Positions 44,286-53,294 of a stretch of DNA of 64,000 nt are shown here, piece after piece. The position numbers and the translations under genes were made by a program. The notes under the pieces are model-generated. The model was not told the origin of the DNA. It made no database searches and saw only the letters and a list, made by a program, of their open reading frames with translations. Numbering within the stretch: position 1 is the stretch's first letter; every line of letters begins with the position of its first letter. Origin of the DNA: CAWDVB01 sp963824105 (lineage in GTDB: Bacteria; Actinomycetota; Actinomycetes; Propionibacteriales; Nocardioidaceae); assembly GCA_963824105.1 (NCBI GenBank), contig CAWGNN010000008.1, forward strand, positions 124,001 to 188,000, written 5' to 3'.

Positions 44286-45854
44286 TCAGGTCGCGTTGAT
44301 CGAGACCGTGAGATCGCCTGTGTTGTCGTTGTAGTTGTTCGGGTCCCAGACCCGCAGATTCAACTGGCCGTTGTGGGTGGCGGTGAAGGTGGTCGTGTAG
44401 GTGTGGTTGTTCACGTTGCACGTCCCCTTCGCCTTGTTCGGCGGATGCAGGCCGAGCTTGGTGCCGTCGAGGTAGAGGTTGAGGTGGTCATCCGCCGGGG
44501 CGGTCAGGTTCTGGGTGTGGGTGTACTCCCAGGTGTTGTCCCAGTTCACGCAGACCGCGTCGAACGGCGTGGTGCCGTCCTGAGCCGTCCCCGAGACATT
44601 GACGGTGTACTTGTGACCGGCCACGAACCCCCCGGCGGTGAGGACTCCGTCGGCTGCGTCCGCCGGGACGGTGACGGTCTCACTGGTCAGCGGTGCGGCG
44701 TTGGGCCCATCGGTTGTCGGGGGGACCGGCTCCGGGTTGACCACCGGCGTGGGCGTCTGGTTGATCTCGGGGATCAGCTGCTCCTGGACGATGTGCACCG
44801 AGATGGGGCTCGCGCCGAACTGCGGCACCGACCCGAGGAAGCTCATCGTGAGGGGAGTGTTCCGCGCCGGGGTGAACGTCAGGGTGAACGAGTGCGTCAC
44901 CGGATCACAGGACCAGCTCGAGGTGGTCGAGGTGTGGGTGTACCAGTCGTAGGTGGTGGTGGGGGTGAACCACGAGGTGGCGAGCTGTCCGTTGAGGAGC
45001 AGGCCGTAGCCGTCGTCGGTCGTGATCGGTACCCAGGTCTGGTCGGTGTCCTCCCACCGGCACACCGGGTCGGCGACGTTGCTTCCCGCTCCGGTCCGGT
45101 AGAGACCCTGCATGTAGATCGTGTAGGTCTCGTTCTTGCTGAGCTTGAAGGGGGAGGTGACGGTGGTCCCGTCCAGCGGCACGTCGAACCCGTAGTAGGC
45201 GGTGTCGTTGGGGTCGAGCTGGTTGGTGCCCGGGATCATCACCGGCAGTGCCTTGACGTGGCGCGAGCGGTACCAGCTGGACTGGCCCCATCCGCCTTCC
45301 CTGGTCAATGAGATGTGCATGTGGTTCTTGTGCCGGTTGGTCCGTGAGCACGTCGCCAGCGAGGAGCAGGCGCTGTTCAGGTAGTCGCGGGGCTTGAAGT
45401 CGAAGTACGACGAGTAGATCTTGTCGTTCCAGATGACATACATGATCCCCATCCGCCGGGCGAGGGCGTCGGCGTTCCCCTGGGCGTCTGTAGCGAAGAT
45501 CCGGTGCAGGAAGTTGTAGGCGGCTTGCCGCTGCTTCTTGTGGCGGACGTCGACACCCCAGTCGAAGGCGCGACCTTCCTTGTGCTCGCTGACTCCGGGG
45601 CCGCACGGCACGCTGATCGTGATGAAGTGCGAGACGGGGTACTGGTGCAGCAGCCAGTGAGCGAGCTTCTTCATCCCGGGCTTCGGCTTGGGCATGCAGG
45701 TCGACTGCGGCTCGTAGGAGCCGAGGCTTTCCATGGCCATTTGGTTCAGGCGCATGGCGGATGCGGGTGTGGCGGACAGGCTGAGCATCCCGGCGACCAT
45801 CGCGATGGTGACCAGGATTTGAAGGAGGGCGCGGGGGGACGCTTGCGGATTCAT
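44286..45854 (-). CDS. Secreted M15-like peptidase with duplicated C-terminal beta domain
   Basis: A 522-residue exported protein. The signal peptide ends about residue 33 (SATPASA). The catalytic part has [13 protein letters not shown], which fits the SxHxxGxAxD motif of VanY/M15 peptidases (His91, Asp98), and HKNHMHIS (His178, His180). A peptidoglycan endo/carboxypeptidase role is inferred. Two C-terminal beta domains follow. They share [47 protein letters not shown] and [28 protein letters not shown], so they are diverged copies joined by a Pro/Thr linker. It is divergent from the paa operon. Confidence 0.8.
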   Translation of the reverse strand: MNPQASPRALLQILVTIAMVAGMLSLSATPASAMRLNQMAMESLGSYEPQSTCMPKPKPGMKKLAHWLLHQYPVSHFITISVPCGPGVSEHKEGRAFDWGVDVRHKKQRQAAYNFLHRIFATDAQGNADALARRMGIMYVIWNDKIYSSYFDFKPRDYLNSACSSLATCSRTNRHKNHMHISLTREGGWGQSSWYRSRHVKALPVMIPGTNQLDPNDTAYYGFDVPLDGTTVTSPFKLSKNETYTIYMQGLYRTGAGSNVADPVCRWEDTDQTWVPITTDDGYGLLLNGQLATSWFTPTTTYDWYTHTSTTSSWSCDPVTHSFTLTFTPARNTPLTMSFLGSVPQFGASPISVHIVQEQLIPEINQTPTPVVNPEPVPPTTDGPNAAPLTSETVTVPADAADGVLTAGGFVAGHKYTVNVSGTAQDGTTPFDAVCVNWDNTWEYTHTQNLTAPADDHLNLYLDGTKLGLHPPNKAKGTCNVNNHTYTTTFTATHNGQLNLRVWDPNNYNDNTGDLTVSINAT

Positions 45855-46028
45855 TTTGTTCCCAAAGTGGTCGGCTGCAGTTCCGATCGGCGGGGGTGGC
45901 TCTCATTCGAGGGTAGAAACAATTCCGCCGCCGCACAGGCGAATGGCCGGACTGCTCCGACCACCCCGGCGGCGTTCCCGGACTCGCGCTGTGGGGGCGC
46001 TCGTTGCATGATGTCCGGGGAGGTGGCC
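45855..46028. promoter_or_regulatory. Divergent promoter region, secreted peptidase / paaA
   Basis: A gap of about 174 bases that must hold promoters for both sides. It ends in GGGGAGGTGGCC before the paaA ATG. I see no clear PaaR-like palindrome and no convincing promoter hexamers. Confidence 0.35.
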
Positions 46029-47006
46029 ATGACCACGGATCTCGACGAGCACGACGCGCGCTCGGCGATCGAGGCGTTACTCAGTGACTTCGAGAGCACC
46101 ATCGAGCACAACCACCGCATCGAGCCGCGGGACTGGATGCCCGAGGACTACCGGGCCACGCTGGTCCGGCAGATCGCGCAGCACGCGCACTCGGAGATCA
46201 TCGGGATGCAGCCTGAGGGGAACTGGATCACCCGCGCCCCGTCGCTGCGCCGCAAGGCGATCCTGCTGGCGAAGGTTCAGGACGAGGCCGGCCACGGTCT
46301 CTACCTCTACTCGGCCTGCGAGACCCTCGGCGTCAGCCGTGGAGAGCTCACCGAGATGTTGCTGTCCGGCAAGCAGAAGTACTCCTCGATCTTCAACTAC
46401 CCGACCCTGACCTACGCCGACGTCGGCACCATCGGCTGGCTGGTCGACGGTGCCGCGATCACCAACCAGGTGCCGCTCTGCCGGGCCTCCTTCGGCCCGT
46501 ACGGCCGGGCGATGATCCGGGTCTGCAAGGAGGAGTCGTTCCACCAGCGGCAGGGCTTCGAGCTGCTGATGACGATGATGAGCGGGACTCCCGAGCAGCG
46601 GCAGATGGTGCAGGAGTCGGTCGACCGGTTCTGGTGGCCCTCGCTGATGATGTTCGGCCCACCCGACGCCGACTCCCCGCACACCGAGCGCTCGATGCGC
46701 TGGGGGATCAAGCGGCACACCAACGACGAGCTGCGACAGAAGTTCGTCGACATGACCGTGCCCCAGGCCGAGAAGCTGCGGGTGACGCTGCCCGACCCGG
46801 AGATCCGGTGGAACGAGGAGCGTGGCCACTACGACTTCGGCACCCCGGACTGGGCGGAGTTCAAAGCTGTCATCAGGGGCAACGGCCCGTGCAACGCCCA
46901 GCGGCTGGCCCACCGGCAGAAGGCGCACGATGACGGTGCTTGGGTGCGTGAGGCGGCGACGGCATTCGCCGCCCGGCAGCGGAGCAGCGAGCAGGTGAGC
47001 GCATGA
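46029..47006 (+). CDS. paaA: Phenylacetyl-CoA epoxidase subunit PaaA
   Basis: The 325-residue catalytic subunit of the ring-1,2-epoxidase. Diiron ligands lie in [13 protein letters not shown] (Glu86, His89) and [14 protein letters not shown] (ExxH). The [16 protein letters not shown] start and the [19 protein letters not shown] region are typical for PaaA. ATG 46029 has GGGGAGG six bases upstream. It opens a five-gene operon with four-base overlaps or very short gaps. The enzyme epoxidises phenylacetyl-CoA in the cytoplasm using electrons from PaaE. Confidence 0.96.
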   Translation: MTTDLDEHDARSAIEALLSDFESTIEHNHRIEPRDWMPEDYRATLVRQIAQHAHSEIIGMQPEGNWITRAPSLRRKAILLAKVQDEAGHGLYLYSACETLGVSRGELTEMLLSGKQKYSSIFNYPTLTYADVGTIGWLVDGAAITNQVPLCRASFGPYGRAMIRVCKEESFHQRQGFELLMTMMSGTPEQRQMVQESVDRFWWPSLMMFGPPDADSPHTERSMRWGIKRHTNDELRQKFVDMTVPQAEKLRVTLPDPEIRWNEERGHYDFGTPDWAEFKAVIRGNGPCNAQRLAHRQKAHDDGAWVREAATAFAARQRSSEQVSA

Positions 47007-47329
47007 GCGAGCAGGCGGACAGCGTGAAGGGCGTCGAGAGCACACAGAAGAGGGACTGGCCGCTCTACGAGGTCTTCATCCGCGGCAAGCGCGGGCTCAA
47101 CCACGTCCATGTCGGATCACTTCACGCCCCCGACGACGACATGGCGCTGCTGCACGCCCGCGACGTCTACACCCGGCGCAACGAGGGTGTGAGCATCTGG
47201 GTGGTGCGCAGTGACGTGATCACCGCGTCGAGCCCGGACGAGAAGGACCCCTTCTTCGCGCCGTCCGGCGACAAGGTCTACCGGCACCCGACCTTCTACG
47301 ACATCCCCGACGACGTCCCGCACATCTGA
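47003..47329 (+). CDS. paaB: Phenylacetyl-CoA epoxidase subunit PaaB
   Basis: A 108-residue subunit with [20 protein letters not shown] and [21 protein letters not shown], the PaaB core, plus a polar N-terminal extension of about 18 residues. PaaB bridges PaaAC heterodimers in the complex. Its ATG overlaps the paaA stop (ATGA), and paaC follows after about 20 bases with an AGCACGGAGG ribosome site. Confidence 0.96.
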   Translation: MSEQADSVKGVESTQKRDWPLYEVFIRGKRGLNHVHVGSLHAPDDDMALLHARDVYTRRNEGVSIWVVRSDVITASSPDEKDPFFAPSGDKVYRHPTFYDIPDDVPHI

Positions 47330-47349
47330 GAGCACGGAGGCGGACAGGC

Positions 47350-48246
47350 ATGGGTGATGAGGGAATCTTCGACGCGCTGCTCTCGGCGGAGGACGAGCAC
47401 TGGGCGTTCGGCACCGGTTTCGAAGACCCGCTGGCCGGGCTGGACCTCACCGTGCCCGAGGGCGTCGACGGCGCGGACCTCGCGGCCTACTGCCTGATGC
47501 TCGCCGACGACGCGCTGGTCTGGGGCCATCGGCTGTCGGAGTGGTGCAGCAACGCCCCCGACCTCGAGGACGACATCGCGCTCTCCAACGTCTCGCTCGA
47601 CCTGATCGGGCAGGCGAGGCTGCTTCTCATGCGGGCCGCCGCGGCCGACCCCACCGTCGTGCCGACGCTGCCCGACGGGTCCCCGGCGCCACCGGAGGAT
47701 CGGCTGACCTTCTTCCGCGACGCGGCGGAGTTCCGCAACGTCCGCCTCGTCGAGCTGCCCAACGGCGACTTCGGTCAGACCGTGGCGCTGATGCTGCTGA
47801 TGGCGACCTGGCGGGCGGCGATCCTGCGGAGGCTCAAGGCGAGTGCGGATCCGGTCCTCGCTGCGATCGCGGCGAAGGGACTCAAGGAGGCCCGCTACCA
47901 CCAGGAGTACGCCGCGCAGTGGTTCGTCACCCTCGGGCTCGGCACCGACGAGTCCCGGAGGCGCCTCGCCAACGGTTACGCCGTCCTGCTGCCCTTCGCC
48001 GGGGAGCTGTTCAGCACCCACCCGGTCGAGACACGCCTTCCGGGCATCGCGGTCGAGGTTGCCGAAGTCCGCGACGAGGTCAGCATCGTGCTCGACGCCG
48101 TCTTCGCCGATGGCACGCTGGACCGGCCGGAGTGGCAACGGACCACGGGAGGAGTCGGTCGCGACGGCACCCACACCGAGGCGCTGAGCCGGATGCTCGC
48201 CGAAATGCAGTCGGTCGCGCGCGCCCACCCGATGGGGGTCTGGTGA
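47350..48246 (+). CDS. paaC: Phenylacetyl-CoA epoxidase structural subunit PaaC
   Basis: A 298-residue ferritin-like subunit that pairs with PaaA but does not carry the active diiron site. It has LMLADDALVWGHRLSEWC near residue 50, LSNVSLDLIGQARLL and KGLKEARYHQEYAAQW, which are conserved in PaaC. The stop overlaps the GTG of paaD. Length and motifs are normal. Confidence 0.95.
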   Translation: MGDEGIFDALLSAEDEHWAFGTGFEDPLAGLDLTVPEGVDGADLAAYCLMLADDALVWGHRLSEWCSNAPDLEDDIALSNVSLDLIGQARLLLMRAAAADPTVVPTLPDGSPAPPEDRLTFFRDAAEFRNVRLVELPNGDFGQTVALMLLMATWRAAILRRLKASADPVLAAIAAKGLKEARYHQEYAAQWFVTLGLGTDESRRRLANGYAVLLPFAGELFSTHPVETRLPGIAVEVAEVRDEVSIVLDAVFADGTLDRPEWQRTTGGVGRDGTHTEALSRMLAEMQSVARAHPMGVW

Positions 48247-48755
48247 GCAGCGTCCTGGTCAGCAGCTCTCGAGCTCACGAGGTCGCGGCGGCCGTCGTCG
48301 ACCCCGAGATGCCGTTCCTCACCCTCGAGGATCTCGGCGTGCTCCGCGGCGTCGAGGTCGGCGAGGACGAGAGCGACAGGTGGGTCCGCGTCACGATCAC
48401 CCCCACCTACACCGGCTGTCCGGCGCTCACCGCGATGCGCGACGACCTGGTGCGCAGGCTCAGCGAGGCAGGCTTCGACCCGGTCGACGTCGTCGTGACA
48501 CTCGACCCGCCCTGGTCCAGCGATGACATCACCGAGCGCGGGCGCGAGGCCCTGCGCGAGCACGGCTTCTCTCCGCCGGGTCCGGCCGAGCGGGCCATCC
48601 CCCTGACTCTGATCAGGAGACCGCGCGAGCTGACCTGCCCGCGCTGCGGTGCGGGCCCGGCGCAGCTGGTGTCGGAGTTCGGCTCCACCTCCTGCAAGGC
48701 CCTCTATCGTTGCCCGTCGTGTCTCGAGCCCTTCGAGCACGTCAAGGAGCTGTGA
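48243..48755 (+). CDS. paaD: Phenylacetyl-CoA epoxidase maturation protein PaaD
   Basis: A 170-residue MIP18/DUF59-type protein with VVDPEMPFLTLEDLGVLRGV, TPTYTGCPAL (conserved Cys) and DPPWSSDDITERGREAL. The C-terminal zinc ribbon is CPRCGAGP...CPSC with a further Cys. PaaD is thought to help assemble the metal centres of the epoxidase. The GTG start sits in a GTGA overlap with paaC; the stop overlaps the paaE ATG (TGATG). Confidence 0.94.
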   Translation: MSSVLVSSSRAHEVAAAVVDPEMPFLTLEDLGVLRGVEVGEDESDRWVRVTITPTYTGCPALTAMRDDLVRRLSEAGFDPVDVVVTLDPPWSSDDITERGREALREHGFSPPGPAERAIPLTLIRRPRELTCPRCGAGPAQLVSEFGSTSCKALYRCPSCLEPFEHVKEL

Positions 48756-49807
48756 TGACGACGGAGTTCCACCCGCTGGAGGTGGCCCGGATCGACCGAC
48801 TCTGTGACGACGCGGTCGCGGTCGCCTTCGCCGTCCCCGACGACCTCGCCGAGCACTATCGGTTCCACGCCGGTCAGGCCGTCCTGCTTCGCCGCATCGT
48901 CGACGGCGAGGAACACCGCCGCCACTACTCGATCTGCGCCGCCCCGGGTGACCCGATCCGAGTGGGTGTGCGCGCCATCCCTGACGGTGTCGTCTCGGAC
49001 TGGCTGGTCGACGAGATCGTGCCCGGCGACACGGTCGAGGTGCAGGTGCCGACCGGGAAGTTCGGCATGGAGGGGTTCACCCCCGAACGCCACCTGGCGA
49101 TCGTCGCCGGGTCGGGGATCACGCCGGTGCTGTCGATCATGCAGGCCGCCCTCGCCGTTCCCGGGAGCACGTTCACCCTCCTCTACGGCAATCGCACCCA
49201 CAACAGCGTGATGTTCGTGGACGAGCTCGCTGACCTGAAGGACCGCTACGGCCCGCGGCTCGAGATCGTCCACGTCCTCTCTCGGGAGCCCCGCGACGTC
49301 GAGCTCTTCTCCGGCCGCCTCGACCCCGATCGGCTGCGTCGGATCTTCACCGGCCTGGTCGACCTCGATGACACGGACCATGTGTGGCTCTGCGGGCCGT
49401 TCGACCTGATCCAGGGAGCGCGTGAGGTCCTCGACGAGGTCGACTTCCCCGAGGACCTGGTGCACTTCGAGCTCTTCTACGTCGACGAGCCGCCGCCGCT
49501 GATCGAGCGCAGGGTGCCCGAGTCAGGCGAGACCAGCGCGGTCACCATCACCCTCGACGGACGCTCGGCCACCCTCCAGGTTCCCTACGACGAGCCGCTG
49601 CTCGACGCCATGCAGCACCAGCGCGCCGACCTGCCCTTCGCCTGCAAGGGCGGCGTCTGCGGCACCTGCCGGGCCAAGGTCGTCGACGGCAAGGTCGACA
49701 TGACCCGCAACTACGCCCTGGACCCTGCCGAGGTCGAGCAGGGCTTCGTCCTCACCTGCCAGTCCTACCCGGTCACCGCCGAGATCACCCTCGACTACGA
49801 CGCCTGA
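48755..49807 (+). CDS. paaE: Phenylacetyl-CoA epoxidase reductase PaaE
   Basis: A 350-residue reductase. The N-terminal FAD domain has HRRHYSICAAPGD (RxYS type) and the NAD(P) domain has IVAGSGITPVLSIM and VWLCGPFDLI. The C-terminal plant-type 2Fe-2S ferredoxin has CKGGVCGTCRAKV and a distant LTCQSYP Cys. It passes electrons to PaaA. It ends the paa operon; other paa genes (ligase, isomerase, ring hydrolase) are not in the window. Confidence 0.95.
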   Translation: MTTEFHPLEVARIDRLCDDAVAVAFAVPDDLAEHYRFHAGQAVLLRRIVDGEEHRRHYSICAAPGDPIRVGVRAIPDGVVSDWLVDEIVPGDTVEVQVPTGKFGMEGFTPERHLAIVAGSGITPVLSIMQAALAVPGSTFTLLYGNRTHNSVMFVDELADLKDRYGPRLEIVHVLSREPRDVELFSGRLDPDRLRRIFTGLVDLDDTDHVWLCGPFDLIQGAREVLDEVDFPEDLVHFELFYVDEPPPLIERRVPESGETSAVTITLDGRSATLQVPYDEPLLDAMQHQRADLPFACKGGVCGTCRAKVVDGKVDMTRNYALDPAEVEQGFVLTCQSYPVTAEITLDYDA

Positions 49808-50062
49808 CATCTCGGTTCCGGACGCCCCGGGACGTCGGGCCGGAGCTGCCCTGAGCTGCGGTGGGTGTGCCGGCAGGGCCCCCCGCAACCGGACTTCGAA
49901 CCGGCCGGATCGGGCATCGACAGCAGCCTTCCCGCGGCGCTACTCTCCAAAGCAGACAGGCCCGAGAACCAGACCCAGGTGTCCAGGCGCGAACGGAGAT
50001 CCGCCGTTCGCGACGTCCGGGCAGAGACCGGCACCTCGGCTGGACCATCCGGGGGAGGACAT

Positions 50063-50581
50063 ATGACCAAACTCGTCGGAGTTGCAGCGTCGGCCGCCTT
50101 GTGTCTGGTGCTGGCCGCGTGCGGCGGAGGGACCTCGTCGAACACCAACACTGCCGGCGACGCCGGGTCGAGCCAACCGCCCGCCACGATGAGCGACACG
50201 AGCAGCGCTCCGGGCGCAGTCGGTGTGTGGACCTCCACCCAATGCGCAGAAGTGGCGGCCTCCATGGCCGCAGCCATGGGGGGCGTGGGTCCGCAGACCG
50301 GTGCGACCGACCCGAGCAACATGAGTGACTTCCTGCGCAAGGTCTCGGCTGGCGCGCCGGCCGATCTGCAGGGTGACTTCACCACGGTCGCCGACGGCCT
50401 GCAGAAGTTCTACGCCACGCTCGCGGCAGCCGGGATCGACCTCACAGACCCGAGCACGTACTCCTCGCAGTCGGCCGCCGCGAAGGTAGCCACAGCCGGC
50501 CAGCAGCTTCAGGTGGACATCGGTGATGCTGCCAAGCACATCGAGAGCCGGCTCAACGAGATCTGCGGTGGTTCCAACTAG
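50063..50581 (+). CDS. Putative lipoprotein, unknown function
   Basis: A 172-residue protein with a short signal peptide ending in lipobox LVLAACGGG, a Ser/Thr/Asn-rich linker and a helical C-terminal domain (DLQGDFTTVADGLQKFYATLA) with two Cys that may bond. ATG has a clear GGGGGAGG site upstream. A non-coding gap of about 255 bases separates it from paaE; there I see only small G/C hairpins. No family recognised. Confidence 0.75.
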   Translation: MTKLVGVAASAALCLVLAACGGGTSSNTNTAGDAGSSQPPATMSDTSSAPGAVGVWTSTQCAEVAASMAAAMGGVGPQTGATDPSNMSDFLRKVSAGAPADLQGDFTTVADGLQKFYATLAAAGIDLTDPSTYSSQSAAAKVATAGQQLQVDIGDAAKHIESRLNEICGGSN

Positions 50582-50688
50582 CCGTACGCGGTCATGACGT
50601 GGGCGGCAGACACGGCGGGATCAACGACGGTTGGCCGCTGCTAGGGGAGCGCCTCTTAGCTCAGAGAGTCTTCAGCGCCTGTTCCGTC

Positions 50689-51357
50689 CTATCCCGTCGC
50701 CCCCGGGTCGCCGGCCACGACGGAGTCGAGGAGGATGTCGACGCCGGTCAGGAAGACGTCTCGGTCGGACAGGGCCAGCAACTCCGGGAGTACCGCTGCC
50801 AAGGCCGGCAGGCGGGCTACTTCGACGGCGCGAACCTCCCCGATCCAGGCGGCTCGGGCTTCCCCTTCGCCGCTCAGCCGATGCCGGGACAGCGCGGCGG
50901 CGGCGCCCAGCACGAAGCTGGAGTAGGCCGCGTAGAAGCGCACCGCCTGCCGCTTATCCAGCCCGGCTCGCTCCAGCTGGGTGAGGATCCAGTCGATGGC
51001 GCCCAGCTCACCGGGGCCCCCGGTGGCGATGGTGGTGGCCTCCACACCTGCCCATGGGTGGGCGGCGAGCACGTCGATGATGACTTCCGCGCCTTGACGC
51101 AGTTGGTCCCGCCACGGCGCCTTGCGGTCGATCCTGGCCTGGGCCATGGTGATGAGCCGATCCAGAACCGCCCGCATCAGCTCTTCCCTGTCGCGGAAGT
51201 GCCGGTAGACCGCCGTCGGGTCGGTGCCCAGAGCAGTGCCCAGGCTCCGGAAGGTGATCGCTTTCCCGCTGGCGGACAGCTCTATCGCGGCGGTGACGAT
51301 GACCTCTCGGTCCAAGGGAAGGCGTCGGCGGTTGCTCCGGACCTTCGCACCACTCAT
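50689..51357 (-). CDS. TetR-family transcriptional regulator
   Basis: A 222-residue regulator with an N-terminal TetR helix-turn-helix (REVIVTAAIELSASGKAITF, then GTALGTDPTAVYRHFRDREE) and a helical ligand-binding half. GGAGG lies about ten bases before ATG 51357. It is divergent from the amidohydrolase gene. The intervening DNA carries a palindrome, TCAAC-GCC-GTTGA, that reappears upstream of the amidase/ABC operon, so it probably controls both. The inducer is likely an amide taken up or broken down by these genes. Confidence 0.88.
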   Translation of the reverse strand: MSGAKVRSNRRRLPLDREVIVTAAIELSASGKAITFRSLGTALGTDPTAVYRHFRDREELMRAVLDRLITMAQARIDRKAPWRDQLRQGAEVIIDVLAAHPWAGVEATTIATGGPGELGAIDWILTQLERAGLDKRQAVRFYAAYSSFVLGAAAALSRHRLSGEGEARAAWIGEVRAVEVARLPALAAVLPELLALSDRDVFLTGVDILLDSVVAGDPGATG

Positions 51358-51423
51358 GCGACTTCGACCTCCGGCTCTGGCATGGTTCGCTCCTCCTGTG
51401 GCTAGTGGGACTCTAGCCAGCAA

Positions 51424-51462
51424 TCAACGCCGTTGACAACAACGTTTGTCCCGTCGTAGCGT
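51424..51462 (+). promoter_or_regulatory. TetR operator and promoter, site 1
   Basis: TCAACGCCGTTGA (51424-51436) is a dyad that overlaps TTGACA (51433-51438). An 18-base spacer leads to TAGCGT (51457-51462), which fits a -10 of the TANNNT type. The dyad over the -35 is a normal repression layout. A nearly identical element precedes the amidase operon. Confidence 0.7.
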
Positions 51463-51530
51463 CGCTGGACGCTTGGTCCGAGGCCTTCCGCCCCTCGCCA
51501 GGCCCCTTCGACCAGACGGGACATATCATC

Positions 51531-53174
51531 ATGCTCGCAGACCTGGTGTTCTCCGGGGGACCGGTGTTCCTGGGAAGCCCCGCACGTAGCCGTGCCACCG
51601 CAGTCGCTGTTGCCGGCGAGCGCATCATCGCCGTCGGGCACGCAGAGATCGCCGACCTCATCGGCCCGGACACCGAGGTGGTCGACCTTGGCGGTCGGCT
51701 CCTCGTTCCCGGGTTCCAGGACGCCCACATCCACCCGGTCGGCGGCGGGGTGGAGATGGGCACCTGCGACCTGACCTCCGCAGGCACGCAGCAGGACTGC
51801 CTCGACCGGATCGCCAGGTATGCCGAGGAGCACCCCGAAGCGGAGTGGATCACCGGCGGCGGCTGGGCGATGGACAACTTCCCCGGCGGGACCCCCGACC
51901 GTGCCCTCCTTGACCGGATCGTGCCCGACCGTCCGGTCTTCCTGCCCAACCGCGACCACCACGGTGCCTGGGTGAACACCCGAGCCCTGGAGCTCGCCGG
52001 GGTCGACTCGTTGACCCCGGACCCGGTGGACGGCCGGATCGAGCGCGACGCCGACGGCAACCCGACAGGGATGCTCCAGGAAGGCGCGATGGCGCTGGTC
52101 GGGGCCCACGTCCCGCCGGCGACCGAGGCCGACTTGGTCGCCGGGTTGTTGCGCGCGCAAGAGCTGTTGCACTCCCTGGGCATCACCGCCTGGCAGGACG
52201 CCATGCTCGGCTCGCACGGCCCGCTGGGTGACGTGGTCGTGGCCTATCGGGGGGCGCAGAACGAGGGCCGCCTTACCGCCCGCGTGGTCGGTGCCCTGTG
52301 GTGGGAGCGCGACGAGGGCCTCGAGCAGGTCGACCGGCTGCTCTCCCTTCGGGCCGAGCTCACCGGCGGACGCCTCTCTGCGACCAGCGTGAAGATCATG
52401 CAGGACGGGGTCGCGGAGAACCACACCGCCGCCATGCTCAGCCCCTACCTGCGCGGATGCGGGTGCGCCGCGGGCGGCCGGCACGACGGGCTGTCCTTCA
52501 TCGACCCGGAGGCGCTGAAGCAGTACGTCACCGTGCTCGACGGTCACGGCTTCCAGGTGCACTTCCACGCCCTCGGGGATCGCGCGGTCAGAGAGGCGCT
52601 CGACGCTGTCGAGGCCGCCCGCATCGCCCACGGCAGTAACGACACCCGGCCGCACCTCGCCCATCTGCAAGTGGTCCACCCCGACGACATCGCCCGGTTC
52701 CGGACCCTGGGGGTCACCGCCAACATCCAGCCGCTGTGGGCCGCCCACGAGCCCCAGATGGACGAGCTGACGATCCCGTTCCTCGGACCGGAGCGCTCGG
52801 CCTGGCAGTACCCGTTCGGTGACCTGCTCCGGGCCGGAGCGACGCTGGCCGGAGGCAGCGACTGGCCGGTGACCAGCGCGGACCCCATCCTCGGCATCCA
52901 CGTGGCAGTGAACCGGGTCAGCGTCGAGCACCCCGCGGCGACGTTCTACCCCGAACAGCGTCTCGACCTGGGCAGCGCGCTGACCGCGTACACGGCCGGC
53001 TCGGCGTACGTGAATCATCTCGACGACACCGGGACGATCGCGGTCGGCAACCTGGCCGACCTCGTCGTCCTCGACCGGGACCCGTTCGACGGACCCTCCG
53101 AGGAGATCCGCCACACCCGGGTGGAGCAGACGTTCGTCGGTGGGCAGCGGGTCTACGCCGGATCCACCGCCTGA
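51531..53174 (+). CDS. Amidohydrolase family protein (YtcJ-like, N-acyl amide type)
   Basis: A 547-residue metal-dependent hydrolase of the amidohydrolase superfamily. The first-strand HxH lies in GFQDAHIHP (His66, His68). Further ligands lie in VHFHALGDRAV, and the catalytic Asp is in GGSDWPVTSADP. The EEHPEAEWITGGGW region and the C-terminal DLVVLDRDPF sandwich strand are typical of the YtcJ/N-substituted formamide deformylase group. The ribosome site is weak. Controlled from the TetR-flanked promoter upstream; it probably hydrolyses an amide or formamide related to the amidase substrate. Confidence 0.87.
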   Translation: MLADLVFSGGPVFLGSPARSRATAVAVAGERIIAVGHAEIADLIGPDTEVVDLGGRLLVPGFQDAHIHPVGGGVEMGTCDLTSAGTQQDCLDRIARYAEEHPEAEWITGGGWAMDNFPGGTPDRALLDRIVPDRPVFLPNRDHHGAWVNTRALELAGVDSLTPDPVDGRIERDADGNPTGMLQEGAMALVGAHVPPATEADLVAGLLRAQELLHSLGITAWQDAMLGSHGPLGDVVVAYRGAQNEGRLTARVVGALWWERDEGLEQVDRLLSLRAELTGGRLSATSVKIMQDGVAENHTAAMLSPYLRGCGCAAGGRHDGLSFIDPEALKQYVTVLDGHGFQVHFHALGDRAVREALDAVEAARIAHGSNDTRPHLAHLQVVHPDDIARFRTLGVTANIQPLWAAHEPQMDELTIPFLGPERSAWQYPFGDLLRAGATLAGGSDWPVTSADPILGIHVAVNRVSVEHPAATFYPEQRLDLGSALTAYTAGSAYVNHLDDTGTIAVGNLADLVVLDRDPFDGPSEEIRHTRVEQTFVGGQRVYAGSTA

Positions 53175-53224
53175 CAGGTCCGCGCCTGGCCGATCTCGTC
53201 GGCCGCGCTTCTGCGAAAGCCATG

Positions 53225-53263
53225 TCAACACCATTGACAACGGCGTGGTTCCGAGTTTAGTTT
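53225..53263 (+). promoter_or_regulatory. TetR operator and promoter, site 2
   Basis: TCAACACCATTGA (53225-53237) overlaps TTGACA (53234-53239). An 18-base spacer leads to TAGTTT (53258-53263). Aligned with site 1, the 22 bases from TCAAC onward match at 18 positions, including TTGACAAC and CGT, and the -35/-10 spacing is the same. It drives the amidase/ABC operon. Confidence 0.7.
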
Positions 53264-53294
53264 CGCTCCTAATCGTCGAGCGGGAGGAACCCTC

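Noticed and set aside
49880..49920. T-loop-like GGTTCGAAGTCC on the minus strand after paaE, raising the idea of a tRNA (even selC given the formate dehydrogenase genes)
   Set aside because: The arm does not form a canonical five-bp stem with a seven-base loop; it is a CCGG palindrome. No matching acceptor, D arm or anticodon arm could be built.
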